Made by a program: the position numbers and the translations under genes. Shown here piece after piece: positions 11,932 through 23,301 of a DNA stretch of 44,700 bases. How positions within the stretch are numbered: the stretch's first letter is position 1; every line of letters begins with the position of its first letter. Under the pieces are notes generated by a model. It searched no databases. It saw only the letters and a program-made list of their open reading frames with translations, and was not told where the DNA came from. Where the stretch lies: the NCBI RefSeq assembly GCF_001642475.1, contig NW_019174107.1, positions 1 to 44,700 of the forward strand. Direction: 5' to 3'. This stretch comes from Fonsecaea monophora. Its lineage: Eukaryota > Ascomycota > Eurotiomycetes > Chaetothyriales > Herpotrichiellaceae.

Positions 11932-12807
11932 TTGCTCCTCCTCTCTCTGGTTGAGGAATTATGATGGTTTGGTGGGATATCGTGGATATCTATAAAGGCG
12001 CCGCTACTGCAGCGGTGTTGGTGTAGAAGTGACAAATCATGAAATCAATGCGGCCGTTAAAAATAATAAGAGGACCTTTTGTTAGGGTGTATTGAGTGAC
12101 AGGTCTTTTATATCAAATGTCAAGACAAGGTTGTGTCGTCGTCGACGGTGAAAGGCAGCTCTTTGCACAGTGTGTTCTCAATCGTTGTGTACTAGGTTGG
12201 TGTATGAACATATATGTAGGTATATTTCCAGGGCGGCGTTTGTGGCCGCTGATAACTTGGAGGTTTGTTATTTGTCCTAGTCAATCCTTCGGAGCATTTC
12301 TGTCTGTCTGTCTGTCGTGGCGAGCTGGATACGATACCAACCAGCCACTCACTCACCCTGCCTTTCTCTGCGGCTGTCTTCCGATCCATCAAGATCAAAG
12401 ATTCTGGACGTTTTACAAAAAGTCTCCGTCTCGAAAGTCTCCGTCATCCGTTGAGACCTGCCACCGCTTTCACGACCTGGTCTGCTGTAAATCCGCGTTA
12501 TGGTGTATATGGACACTTCGGAGACTTTTGCGCCATTGAGATGGAGAACCAAGGGGGAAATACCTACTCCGTCATTGGACGGGGTCAAGGTCCTCAGTTA
12601 CCTTTCCTCTATTCGCAGGAGGATTTCCGTTCTGGGGTAGGCAAGTTAACCATTTCCCATCTGTGTATATCTATATCTCACAAGGTCCTACCTACCCATC
12701 CATATGCGAGTTCCCTTGGTCCAGCAAAAAAGAGGCAGTGGAGTCAACTGTTCAAAGGCAGCACGCATTTACAATATTACAATAGCAGTTCTGGGAGATA
12801 GAGAGAA
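11932..12807. other. Gene-free interval between SOD and methyltransferase
   Basis: One + strand frame (12265-12801) is open by chance but has no recognisable domain and erratic composition. I see spacer, a TCTG/CTGT run near 12300 and presumed 3' UTR and promoter sequence. Confidence 0.35.
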
Positions 12808-13752
12808 ATGGCCGATATCACGACCCGCAACCGCGAACACTTTGAGTATGGACCCCACCCGTATCTCGGTGAACTTACCCCATGTCAGAGCGACGTTTTT
12901 GACCAAATCTCGAGCTTTCTAGTCAAGTCGCCTCGAGTCACCAGGATACCTGGGCACCGTTCATACAGGCGGTCATTGAGGAGTTGAAGGAGAGGAGATT
13001 GTGGATCTCGGCCAAGTTGGGGTCCGACAGCAGTTCAACAGATGGGAAAGATCCAGTCAAGTTGCTCGACTATGCTTGTGGCTCGGGAACGGTCTCAAAG
13101 GTATGTGTGTACAGATGTCTTGGACCCCGGTCTGTCTGTCAGTGATCACGGATCACGGCAGAGGGCTTGGAAGCAAAGCAAGCACTGACACGAAGTCGCA
13201 CTCTGGCCTGGTGCCTGTTCGTAATAGGCCTTGATTCCCTACGTCACCGAAGCAGTAGGGGTTGACCTTTCTGCAAACATGGTGGCCGAGTACAATAAAT
13301 GGGCTGAAGGATTGGATGGCCATGCTCATGCCAAAGCCCACGCCTTTCAATGCGACTTACTCGCGGAACCACAGCCCACCGACCCGGCCCTCTCTGATTT
13401 CGACATTGCCGTCGTCTGTGCGGCGCTCCACCACGTCGCCGACCCCGAGGGACTGCTACGTCGTCTCTCCAAGACACTACGCCCGGGGGGTGTCTGCGTG
13501 GTCCTCGACCGGGTTCTCTCAGACGAGAGACCCGAATTGCTGCTAGGTAAAGACCTCCCCGAGTCGGCGAGAAACGTTCTACAGACCATCAACAAGCACG
13601 GCTTCACCGAAGAGGATATGCGCAAGTACTTCCACGGTGCCGGCATGGGTAGAAACTTTGAGTTCGTGGTCATCGAGCGACCGTTCAAGGTGACGTTATT
13701 TGGCCAGGAGATGGAGTTGGAGTCGTTCATAGCGCGAGGGGAGGTTGCTTGA
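12808..13752 (+). CDS. Class I SAM-dependent methyltransferase
   Basis: Exons 12808-12845, 12923-13100 and 13228-13752 (introns 77 and 127 bp) give 246 aa. The first join rebuilds MADITTRNREHFD then QVASSHQDTWAP, the usual start of this fungal family. Motif I is LLDYACGSGTVSK, with the Gly-rich SAM loop split from the next strand by intron 2. Motif II is VGVDLSANMV, with the acidic residue binding the ribose. FDIAVVCAALHHV and LRPGGVCVVLD are the later motifs. The family includes small-molecule methyltransferases of uncertain substrate. It sits well outside the oxidoreductase cluster, behind an unrelated peptidase gene, so a link to that pathway is not supported. Confidence 0.88.
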
Positions 13753-14862
13753 TCTCAGCAATCTTATCATGGGGCGAGATGTCTTCTTGATTCGGTGGTT
13801 GTTCAGGGTGGTACTCCCGGATCGTGTTCCAAATCCCTACCTAAATATATAGGTACCATTTGTTGGAGTGGATAAGTGGAGTATCTAGTTTTGAAGCTTC
13901 GGACCTGTAGGCATCACAGTCCTGCCTGAGGCTTCTTCATCACACTGTCCTTGATATGCTGAACTTGCAGACTTGTTGTCCCGAAAGGAGAAGAAAAGCT
14001 GCAAACACGACGAGGACTAGTTCTTCCGGCAACTAACCGTATCTAGACTAGTTAAATTTCTAGTAGACTTACGGGTTTGGTGATATAAACATGCCAAGGT
14101 ATTTCTCTGGCACGTTGAATTGCTACTCACGTGACCTACAATCACAATCGAATTGTGCCACATGCCAAGACTTGAGGTCTTTGAATGTCGGACTCGGCGG
14201 CGGTGACGAAGCCAACTGCATTCATTGCTGACTTGGCTGCCGTTGGCGAACACAGTCCTGGCCGAGCCATTTCCTCGAGAGAACTCCTTGTCGCTCTACT
14301 TCTCTCTCCGTTGGTCACTTTAGCGAGACCCGCTGGGACGCAAGCCAAGCGAACGTTGGACGAACACGAGGACGTTGCTGCCTTCGCCGTCAAACCCTCC
14401 ACGTTCGTTGGGCCAACCTCGTTCGAGCTTCGCTACTCGCTGTGCTCTGGTGCTGTCGGTTGTCTCTAGCACTCCCTGTTTAGTCGAGGGGGTTGCACAG
14501 CGTGTTGAACAAGAAAGAGCAGAAGAGGCAAACCTGCACGTCAGCTGACTGGTGAGTCGATGATAAGGACAAGGCTGTCCACGACGAGTTGAGGCCTAGC
14601 CCCTTTTTTTCATTTCTTGTCGACCTCTCTGCTTGGAAGAATGTCTGGTGCCCAAGGGTGACCAAAAGTACATGCACGCGGGTCTTGTCTTTCTACTTTC
14701 CCTGCTTGTTTGCTTTCTGGCGCTCTTGACTTCGGATACGCTCGACATCTCCTCCCGCTGCTCCATTCCAGCAGCGTCCATCTGGCTAATCTCACGTGGA
14801 TAACTCAGCAGCGTATCTCGCCTCTGGATCAACCGCTCAAAAAGCATTTCTCTTTCGCTGAC
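13753..14862. other. Gene-free interval, promoter and leader of the M16 peptidase
   Basis: No supported coding region was found. Frames near 14185-14469 are open but look like chance. The last 250 bp are pyrimidine-rich and likely transcribed as 5' leader. Confidence 0.35.
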
Positions 14863-17800
14863 ATGGTCTCCATCCGGGCAAAGCCCCGCTTTCGACAATG
14901 CCAACGAATCGAGCCAGATTACTGCCCCTGCACAATCACCCAGTATGAGTCTGAACGCACTGGTATGCGAGTGATCGTGGTCGACCAGGAAGGCCCTAAA
15001 TTGCATGGCTTCTTCGTGCTGGCCACTGAAATCCACGATGACTCGGGGGCACCTCATACGTTGGAGCATCTGTGCTTCATGGGCTCCAAGAACTACAAGT
15101 ACAAGGGCTTCTTGGACAAACTCGCCACGAGAGCGTATGCGGGTACCAACGCATGGACAGCGACGGACCACACAGCATACACTCTAGAAACGGCGGGCTG
15201 GGCGGGCTTTGCTCAAATTCTCCCGGTCTACCTGGAACACGTCATTCTGCCCACACTGACGGATGCGGGCTGCACAACCGAGGTTCATCACATTGACGGA
15301 AGTGGCAACGATGCTGGAGTGGTGTACTCAGAGATGCAGGGCGTGCAAAATATGGCGTCGGAGTTGATCGAGCTCCAGTCCAAACGAATCCTCTATCCCG
15401 AAGGGGTGGGCTATCGTTACGAGACAGGAGGGATGCTGGAACAACTTCGCGTCCTTACCGCCGACCGCATTCGAGAATTTCACCGGGAAATGTATCAGCC
15501 CAAGAATCTCTGTGTGGCGATCTTTGGTGAGGCAAACCACGACGAGTTACTAGCCATCCTGGACGAATTCGAAACGTCAATCCTACCGGATATCCCCAGT
15601 CCCGACGCCCCTTTCAAACGGCCGTGGATCGAATCCAAACTTGCACCCGCATTGGATCAGACGACTTTATTAAGAGTCGAGTTTCCCGAGGAGGACGAGT
15701 CATTCGGCGAAGTCGACATTCGCTTTTTGGGTCCCAACTGTGCAGACGCTCTGGAGCTAGGGGCACTAAATGTTGCCCTCAACTATCTCGCCGGCTCTTC
15801 AGCGGCGGTGCTTGACCACGTCCTCGTGGAAAAGGAGCAGTTGGCCAGCGGTGTCTTCTACCAACTCGATAGCCGCCCGCGAACGGAGATTCAGTTTTCC
15901 ATGTCCAGTGTCGAAACCAAGCGGCTGGAAGAGGTCGAGAAACGTTTCTTTGAGGTGTTACAAGAGGCCATGGAACAGCCCCTGAATATGGATTTCATGA
16001 AGGACTGCATCGACCGTGTAGTAAGAACGACCAAGTACAATGCCGAAGGCTCCGCCACGGCTTTTGCAGATTTTATCATTTCCGACTACCTGTATGGAAA
16101 GAGAGATGGGTCGACCTTGGAGGTTGCGAAATCATTGAAACATTATATCAAGACGCTTACAAGCTGGACGGAAGACCAGTGGAAAGCCTATATCAGAAAG
16201 TATATTTCGGATGCCCCTCATGTGTCGATCCTGGGTGTTCCCTCGGCGCGATTGTCGGAGAAGCTGAAGACGGATGAAGCGAATCGAATCGAAGAGCAGA
16301 AAGCCAGACTAGGACCCGAGGGGCTGAAGAAAATGCAGGAAAAACTGGATGCAGCAAAGGCCGAGAACGACCGCGAGATCCCGAGGGAGTTGCTGGGAAA
16401 ATTCAAAGTGCCCCTGACGGATTCGATCCATTTTGTGACAATCCCAGGCGCTCGAGCAGGTCGGGCATTGGATCTCGGAAAGCGAGACAACAAGTATCAG
16501 AAAATCATCGATGGGGATGCAAAAGATGTACCACTCTTTCTTAATTTCGAACACATCCCGACAAACTTCACTCGAGTGCACCTGGTCATCTCGACCGAGA
16601 CTCTCCCAGACGACCTTCGACCCCTCCTGGCGATCTATATGGAAGCTTTCTTCAGCCTACCGATCAAGCGAGGTGACGAGACCATTGACTTCCGGCAGGT
16701 AGTTACCGAACTGGAGCGGGATACCGTCGGCTATTCTATCGATGCAGCGAACAATCTGGGCAACGTCGAAGGTATACGGATAAGTTTCCAGGTGGAGAAC
16801 GAACGGTACGCTGTGGCCGTCAAGTGGTTGACCGAACTACTCTACAACTCCATCTTCGATGTGGAACGGCTCAAGGCTGTCAATACCCGTCTTCTGGCAG
16901 ATGTGCCGGATGCGAAGCGCAGTGGCGATGACATGATGATGACGGTTCACTTCATGACGCACCTGGCACCCAAGTCGATAACGCGTGCGAGGACTATATT
17001 GGTCAAGGCGCTTTACCTCAAGCGCATCAGGCACTTGCTCAAGGTTGATCCAGAGCGAGTGGTGAGCCAACTGGAACGACTGCGCAATTTACTGTGTCGT
17101 TTCGAGAACTATCGGATCTTGGTCATCACTGACCTCGAGAAGGCTCAGAAGCCTGTGAGCACCTGGAAACCCTTCTTGGAGCGGTTGGAACCAACCGACG
17201 AGCTGACCCCTATTGGCCGCCGAATCGACCGACTCAGCGAGGCTGGCAAGAACCCGGGAAAACTGGCATACGTCGTCCCCATGGCCACGATCGACTCATC
17301 TTTTGCATTTGCCGTGGCTCGTGGACCGACTTCGTACGACGACCCGCAACTGCCGGCCATCATGGTCGCTTTGGCGTATATGAACGCTGTGGAAGGGCCA
17401 CTTTGGGTCGCTGTACGAGGCACTGGGTTAGCCTATGGGACCAACATGGGCTTTGACATTGAATCTGGCTTCATCCACCTTGACGTCTACCGTTCGCCCG
17501 ATGCGTACAAGGCATTCGAAGCGTCCCGGAAGATCATCTCGGATTACATGACCGGAGCAGTCGACTTCGACCCGCTCATGCTGGAGGGAGCCATCAGTTC
17601 CATCGTGGTCATGTTTGCAAACGAGCAAGCCACGCTGGCAAGCGCTGCAGCGATGAGTTTTATCCGAAGCGTGATGCAGCGTTTGCCGGATGATCACATG
17701 CAAAGAATGTTGAAACGCGTGAGAGAAGTCAGCGTGTCAGATATCAAGGACGCGCTACAGCGAGTGGTGTTTAATGTCTTTGTGCCTGAGAAGGCGGATA

Positions 17801-18166
17801 TCATCGTGACTTGTGCACCCGGGCTGAAGGAGGTGAGTGTTTTTTTGTGCCTGGACCGAATTTGTTCCTGTCATCCCCGTCGTGAGAGATATGTGGGCAT
17901 GTCTATGTTTTTCTCGGACTTTTTATGAGCTGACTATTTCCATGTGGTGACAGGGGATCGAGAGCGGCTTGAAAGACGCGGGCTTTTCACCTGAAATCCG
18001 CGACCTGAATTACTTCCAGGACGATTACGGGTTGAAAGCCGTCGATGGCGAGGATGACGATGACGATGACGATGACGAAGATAATGATGAGGACGAGGAT
18101 GACGACTCTGACGACATTGGTGGCAGCGAGGGCTACGAGATCATAGAAGGCAACGAGGAAGACTGA
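14863..18166 (+). CDS. M16-family zinc metallopeptidase (insulinase/pitrilysin superfamily)
   Basis: Exons 14863-17832 and 17954-18166 (121-bp phase-0 intron) give 1060 aa. The inverted zinc motif HxxEH is seen as HTLEH at residues 65-69, with E157 in VVYSEMQG the probable third ligand. Four M16 half-domains fit the length. From memory the family matches the large fungal M16C proteins related to yeast Sdd3 (YOL098C) and a fission yeast homologue, presumed cytosolic peptidases of unknown substrate. The chosen ATG is the first in frame; the frame is open further upstream but has no ATG. The C-terminal exon encodes a strongly acidic tail with a run of Asp and Glu. If the intron were retained, the tail would be replaced by about 30 unrelated residues. 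Confidence 0.92.
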
Positions 18167-19303
18167 CTTTTCAAGAGAGGACGATAAAGAAGATGGTCGG
18201 CGTTGCTGCATTATGCTACTGTGCAGGGCTCAGGACGAGACTTAACATACGTTACACTTACAGAAGGGGACGGCAACATCATCATCAACAACAACATGAC
18301 TCCAGATCCAGGTGTGCAGATATGCAGATATGCAGATATGGCATATGGCATGTACCTTGCCTTTGATGAGATAGAATGAATCAATGGGAAAAGGTATCCT
18401 CGCCCTGCCCCTGCTCAGAGCGATGAGGCAGGACTGGGAGATGAATGGCTTCCTGCCATGCTCGTCCGCTGATGTGACGTGACGTGGTCCTCTTGACGCG
18501 AAGCCATCGAAGAGACGACCAAAGCAGTTCGCAGTTCGCAGTCAGCTAGTCAAGCTGGTTGATTGATCATCTCCTTCTTCTAGACATTATCTCACTGTGT
18601 CACATAACCAACCAGCTCGGCTCAGCTCAGCTCAGCTTGTCGTTTGAATGAATGCTGGTAGCATGAGTACCTGGTAACCTGCTATTTTTGACGACCAGAG
18701 CTCAATGCCCCCCGGAATCATCCACTCTTTCAAATAGCTCAGTCTTGCAAACCGCGGGTATCTCGATAGGCTTTGTATGTATGTATGTACGCCACATATC
18801 TACTCGCGGGGTCCGACACGAGGAGATCGAGGGCGTACTTGGTCTCTTACTCCAACATTCTCGGATCCAAAGCCTCGGAGAGATTTTTTTTTTTGGAGTT
18901 TTTCGTCCAGTGAATTCTCCTCTCCTCGCGGCTGTCAGGTTATTCGACCAGTCAACCAGTATGACTTGTTTGCCGGACGATGATGAGCAGCCACTCACTC
19001 ACTCACTCCCCACCTACTCAGGGAGTCCGAATTGAATTACAACTACGGGTACAAATAGATCAGGTCTGTGTGTTTGTGCGGGACCGGATTTCTCTCCTCT
19101 CACTTACCACTCTACACTTACTTCCCCTCAGGATCATTACTCTGTTGGTTTGTCTGTGGCTACATCGACCTCCATGCCATGTCATGAGTTGAGTTGAAGT
19201 TGGTTAGTTAGTGCCTGCTGCCGTACATCCTCTACCCGACACACCATCCCCCCCTCTCTCTGAGATCTGACATCCGAAATCCGATACGGGAAACACCACC
19301 AGT
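18167..19303. other. Gene-free interval, upstream region of SDR-1
   Basis: The interval holds a short tandem repeat (ATGCAGAT units, about 18314-18340) and a CTCAG repeat run (about 18617-18637). One ATTCCG site on the minus strand lies at 18713-18718. No coding sequence was recognised. Confidence 0.4.
18314..18340. repeat. Short tandem repeat, 8-bp unit ATGCAGAT
   Basis: About three head-to-tail copies, followed by two degenerate GGCATAT units. It lies in the 3' flank of the M16 gene. No function is implied. Confidence 0.6.
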
Positions 19304-20230
19304 ATGGCAACGTCCACGTTCACGTCCACGTCCACACACAACAGACCCAGACCGGCGTTCCAAGATGAGCCCATCCCCATATACCCGGACCTTCCAGGCA
19401 AAGTGGCCATCGTGACAGGGATCGGGCAGTTCGGCGACCCCGCCGTCGAAGACAACTGGGGTAACGGGGCCGCGGCGGCGTTCGCACTCGCCCGCTCCGG
19501 CGTCAAGGTGTTTGGATGCGACGTGGACCTGGCGGCCGCGGAGCGCACGAAGCGGCGGATCGAGAAGCACGTGCCGGGCGCGGTCGTGGACGTGGCGGTC
19601 GCGGACGCGACGGACTCAGCGTCGATCGAGGCGTTCGTGCGCGCCGTGACACAGCGCCACAACGGCCGCGTCGACATCCTCGTCAACAACGTCGGGGGCG
19701 CGCATCGCGGCGGGCCCGTCGAAATGCCCGAGGAGCTGTGGGACCAGGAACTCACGCTGAACCTCAAATCCGTCTACCTCATGTGCCACTTTGTGTTGCC
19801 CGTGCTGACCGCCCAACCCGCTGGTGGCGCCGTCATCAACATCGGCAGCATCGCCGGCCTGCGGTACATCGGCAAGCCGCAGGCCGCGTACGCGGCGGCC
19901 AAGGCCGGCGTCCACATGTTCACCAAGCACACGGCCGTGTACTACGCCGACAAGGGCGTGCGGATCAACGTCGTCGTTCCCGGGCTGATCTCCACGCCCC
20001 TCGTGTCCCGCATCGCAGAGTACTACGGCGGCGATTACGACGAATTTGTGCGTACGAGGAACGCACAGGTCCCGACGGGCGAAATGGGCACCAGCGCCGA
20101 CGTCGCCAACGCGATCCTCTTCCTCGCCAGTTCCGTCGCGTCCCGCCATATGACGGGCCAGGAATTGGTTATTGATGGCGGCATGACCTCCAGCACGGGC
20201 AGTGTCAACAGTGGTATGGCGGAGAAGTAG
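19304..20230 (+). CDS. Short-chain dehydrogenase/reductase (SDR-1)
   Basis: Single exon, 308 aa. This classical SDR would oxidise an alcohol or reduce a ketone with NAD(P). The Rossmann loop begins KVAIVTGIGQFGDP and ends GNGAAAA. The NNVGG structural motif is at about 128-132, and the catalytic set is S182, Y196 and K200 (YAAAK). The first 30 residues are a Ser/Thr-rich extension. The glycine loop carries an insertion of several residues compared with SDR-2 further right, yet both share the GD...GNG arrangement, so they look like members of one subfamily. The coding region has much higher GC than its flanks, mostly at third positions. It is the leftmost gene of the presumed metabolic cluster. 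Confidence 0.94.
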   Translation: MATSTFTSTSTHNRPRPAFQDEPIPIYPDLPGKVAIVTGIGQFGDPAVEDNWGNGAAAAFALARSGVKVFGCDVDLAAAERTKRRIEKHVPGAVVDVAVADATDSASIEAFVRAVTQRHNGRVDILVNNVGGAHRGGPVEMPEELWDQELTLNLKSVYLMCHFVLPVLTAQPAGGAVINIGSIAGLRYIGKPQAAYAAAKAGVHMFTKHTAVYYADKGVRINVVVPGLISTPLVSRIAEYYGGDYDEFVRTRNAQVPTGEMGTSADVANAILFLASSVASRHMTGQELVIDGGMTSSTGSVNSGMAEK

Positions 20231-20336
20231 ATGGGTTGGACCGAGATAAAATTCCTAGGGAGTACTTGCGTGTGTTGGTAGGTGGGTAATTAGGTGGGTA
20301 GCTAATGGCACAATGAGCACTGTCTTATTCGGTGCG

Positions 20337-20750
20337 CTATCGATGTATATATCTGGTGTCAGGACTTGGAGAGCAACTCCCTCCCACCCATTCTTCCCCT
20401 TGTCCCAATGGTTCTTCTGATCCTTCGGTATGACCGTGCTTGACTGCAAAGTGGTCTGGAAGTCCGAGCTTGTCAGGCGTCGCAGCATATTCATCGGCCC
20501 AACAGTGAAAAGCTACTGTCAATCGAACCTCTCCATCTTTCTCGATCAAAATTCCAGCATCAGTCTGGGTACCAGAGTCTGCAGATAGCATAGCTCCAGG
20601 GTAGAAATAGTCCTGGGATTGAACGTAGTAGGAATCGTCTTCTTGAAGATTGGCAAGCTTTGTCGAATCAGGCTTTTTGAGGCGTCCAAACTCCGTATTG
20701 GTGAGCAACCCATTTGCATAGTTCAGGGACACAGGGGAGTTTTCGAGCCG
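20337..20750 (-). pseudogene. Truncated hypothetical gene fragment
   Basis: A protein-like minus-strand frame encodes segments such as YYVQSQDYFYPGAMLSAD, GILIEKDGEVRLTVAFHCW and LPDHFAVKHGH, about 130 residues in all. It has no ATG in frame at its 5' end, where a stop closes the frame near 20757. After the HTEG segment the sequence loses protein-like character. From memory it resembles the N-terminal part of a widespread fungal family of unknown function, but I cannot name it. A gene relic is the simplest reading; unplaced exons on either side are an alternative. It lies between the two SDR genes and shows no metabolic motif. Confidence 0.38.
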
Positions 20751-21129
20751 ATGATGGTCTTGTCAGACGTCGGTGCTTGATGGGGGTCATCTGAGATGTG
20801 CGCTTGTGGAGCGTCGTGATTACAGACATGGCTATGACAGGTGGGCGCTGGTGATGGAAAGGAAGAATGGATGAGGTTGAAGAGGGAGAGGAGTGAAAGA
20901 CTGGGGTTTTGTACATAGGCGACCGCAACCCTTTATTGCAGATTTCGGGTGTTGGAGCCCATGAAGGACGTCAACCATAAACAGTGGAGGCGTGAGTCTT
21001 TGACCTTTTTCAGAATTCATGGTCGAGTCAATCAAGCAGAAGAACCATATGGATGCCAAAAATATTGCAAGGAAAATTCATATGGTTTAGGCATTACCTG
21101 ATCTAGCAGCATAACGGTTGGGTCGACTA

Positions 21130-22351
21130 TCACAACTTTGCCCCGACTGTTCCCAGAAATGCATCGTGAAGGCTCGGGACACCCAGTCCTACAGCAGCTG
21201 TCGCACCGGCATCGACAGGCAGGATAGCACCTACCAAGGGTCGGTCAGTATCGTTGTCAGAGTAAGCCACACCACTCGTCTGTCTCCTTGGCCAAGTGGA
21301 ATTGAAACACCCACCTGTGATCCATCGAGCACAGTCTGATGCGAGAAAACGCACTGCGGAACCAACGTCCCAGCCGCTCCCTTCTGTGCGGAGGATGCTA
21401 CGCGATGCGCGAGCTTTTCGTTCTGCATCAGACATGCCACCCTCGACGCCACTGTTTAATACATGTTAGAAGTTTTGGGTTGCAAGATGATTGTCGTGTA
21501 GGAGGGTGGATGGTGCACCTACTACATCATGGGTGTGTAGACCATTCCTGAAAACAAAAATGTCCCGCAAAGGTCAGTAAATCCAACCCAAGTCAAGCTG
21601 CGGTGGGATTCTCAACGAGGTCAAACTCACCAGGACAGACACAGTTCACTCTAACCCGGTCTTTACCATGGTGTGTTGCCTGGCATATCGTTACTTGACT
21701 GCAACCCGACTGGAGAAGGTATTGATTACCATGGCACGGGTCAAGTTGATGACGGATCCCTTGGACGTTGGATAGAATATGGCTGGATGGCCACCGCGCA
21801 GACCCGCAACACTGGCGAGGTTGACAATGGCCCCCGCACACTGGCCCTCGTTCTTCTTCATCGCAGGTATCGCATACTTGGCCATCATGATCATACTCCC
21901 GACGTTGACTTCCATGGCTTTATAAAATGCCTGCATGTCGACTTCGGTCGTAGTGCCCTTGGGGCCCGTAATGCCTTTATAAAGCAGTCAATACCAAAGA
22001 AGGAAGTTATGATCACCCATAGTACTGCCAAAGGGACCTACCGACGTTGTTCACCAGAATGTCCAGACGTCCGTACTTCTCAACTGCAAGGGCTACAGCC
22101 TTTTGACAGTCCTCCTCCTTGGTGACGTCTGCTGCCATGGAAATTCCTGCCCCGTGACCAACTGATTCAATCATTTCGACGGTCCGTTGTGCTAGACTTT
22201 GCTTTAGGTCCACGCACACCACCGAGCAACCATCTTGCGCTAGTAAAAGGGCGGCGGCGCGTCCGTTGCCGATTCCATCACCAAGAGATCCGGCGCCGGT
22301 GACGATGGCGACTTTGCCATGGAGGAAGCGTTCAGGCGGTGGGTGCGACAT
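21130..22351 (-). CDS. Short-chain dehydrogenase/reductase (SDR-2), six exons
   Basis: Exons in transcript order: 22351-22042, 21974-21730, 21679-21631, 21547-21526, 21451-21315 and 21230-21130. The product is 287 aa and every join keeps frame. KVAIVTGAGSLGDG starts the nucleotide-binding loop. Asp49 after the second beta strand favours NAD over NADP. NNVG is at 101-104, and the catalytic residues are S158, Y171 and K175 (YPTSK). The C-terminal ILPVDAG motif is intact. Exon 4 is only 22 nt. Introns are 50-84 bp. The gene is divergent from the P450 gene across about 950 bp, so the two could share control. The start ATG (MSHPPPERF) is preferred because upstream codons in frame contain only GTG. 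Confidence 0.92.
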
Positions 22352-23301
22352 GGTCGTTGGGGTATCGCTATTGCCTTTCTTACTGTTCACCAGATGATCT
22401 CATCAAACCACAGCTTTGTACTTTATTGGTGTCGAGTAGCGGTGCCCAACCGGGATGAATACTATGAGAGAACAACAATATCGGCAGGGCACGGAAGCAT
22501 ATCAACTCCCAGGGATTCCCAAACGCGGTGTCCTTTGGATACTTCGTCCCCTCTGACGTTGACCTGCCTGTCGTAATGGAGATAGCAGATTCTCGCACAT
22601 GAAGCACGGCCCGACCAGGAGGGGGGACAATTGACCTACGTGTTCGTCGAGGTCTCATAGCCGGGACTCGGTAATATCGTTGGAGACAAGCGGACACTTG
22701 CCTGCGGGGGTTGTGGCGCAGTCTCCCCAGCAAGATGCAGAAGTACAGGTCACCTGGCTGAGAATATAAGGACGAGTACCTGCATGCCGCCTACTTCTGT
22801 ACCTTCCAAAGTGCCATACCATCGACGCCGTGATTGGGAATGTCGAGTTGCAATGACAGCAACTGCTGCGATTGTTGACTGTGGTGACGCTTTGATCGAA
22901 ATGATTATCGGTTCAGTCTGCTGGGGCGCAGTTTAAAGTCGTCACGTGAGATCCATCGGCTAACGTTTCTAACAAGGCTGGAGTAGAACTATCCCGGCAT
23001 TCTGTACTGCGGAATTTGGACAAATACTTTTCTCTCTCCCGGATTGGCGTCCATATTCCGGTTCTGGCTGATTCAATGCAGACTCGAAACCCTCGACACT
23101 CCTAGGTATGACCTCAAACATGCTAAGAGTATATAGGGATGGCGTCGCTCCGACGGGACGAGCTCCATGGCCCTCAGCAATCGGCATCACTGCTGCTGGA
23201 TTGACACATGAAATCCAGTACCATCGCTGCTGATTTGGGCTTTGTTCACAGGCCTGATACTGTTCTAGTCAAATGTGAGCGGAGAGGAAGCGAATGTTAA
23301 A
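22352..23301. promoter_or_regulatory. Divergent promoter region between SDR-2 and the P450
   Basis: This is a 950-bp gene-free stretch between two start codons pointing apart. It contains ATTCCG on the minus strand (23010-23015) and the plus strand (23055-23060), a CACGTG E-box-like site near 22943, and an ATTGG (CCAAT) at about 23043. Regulation is inferred from layout only. Confidence 0.5.

Noticed and set aside
12265..12801. 178-codon + strand open frame
   Set aside because: No domain, erratic composition, and it overlaps the presumed methyltransferase promoter; open by chance.
12808..13752. Methyltransferase as part of the BVMO cluster
   Set aside because: Separated by the M16 peptidase gene and more than 5 kb; no ATTCCG site noticed upstream.
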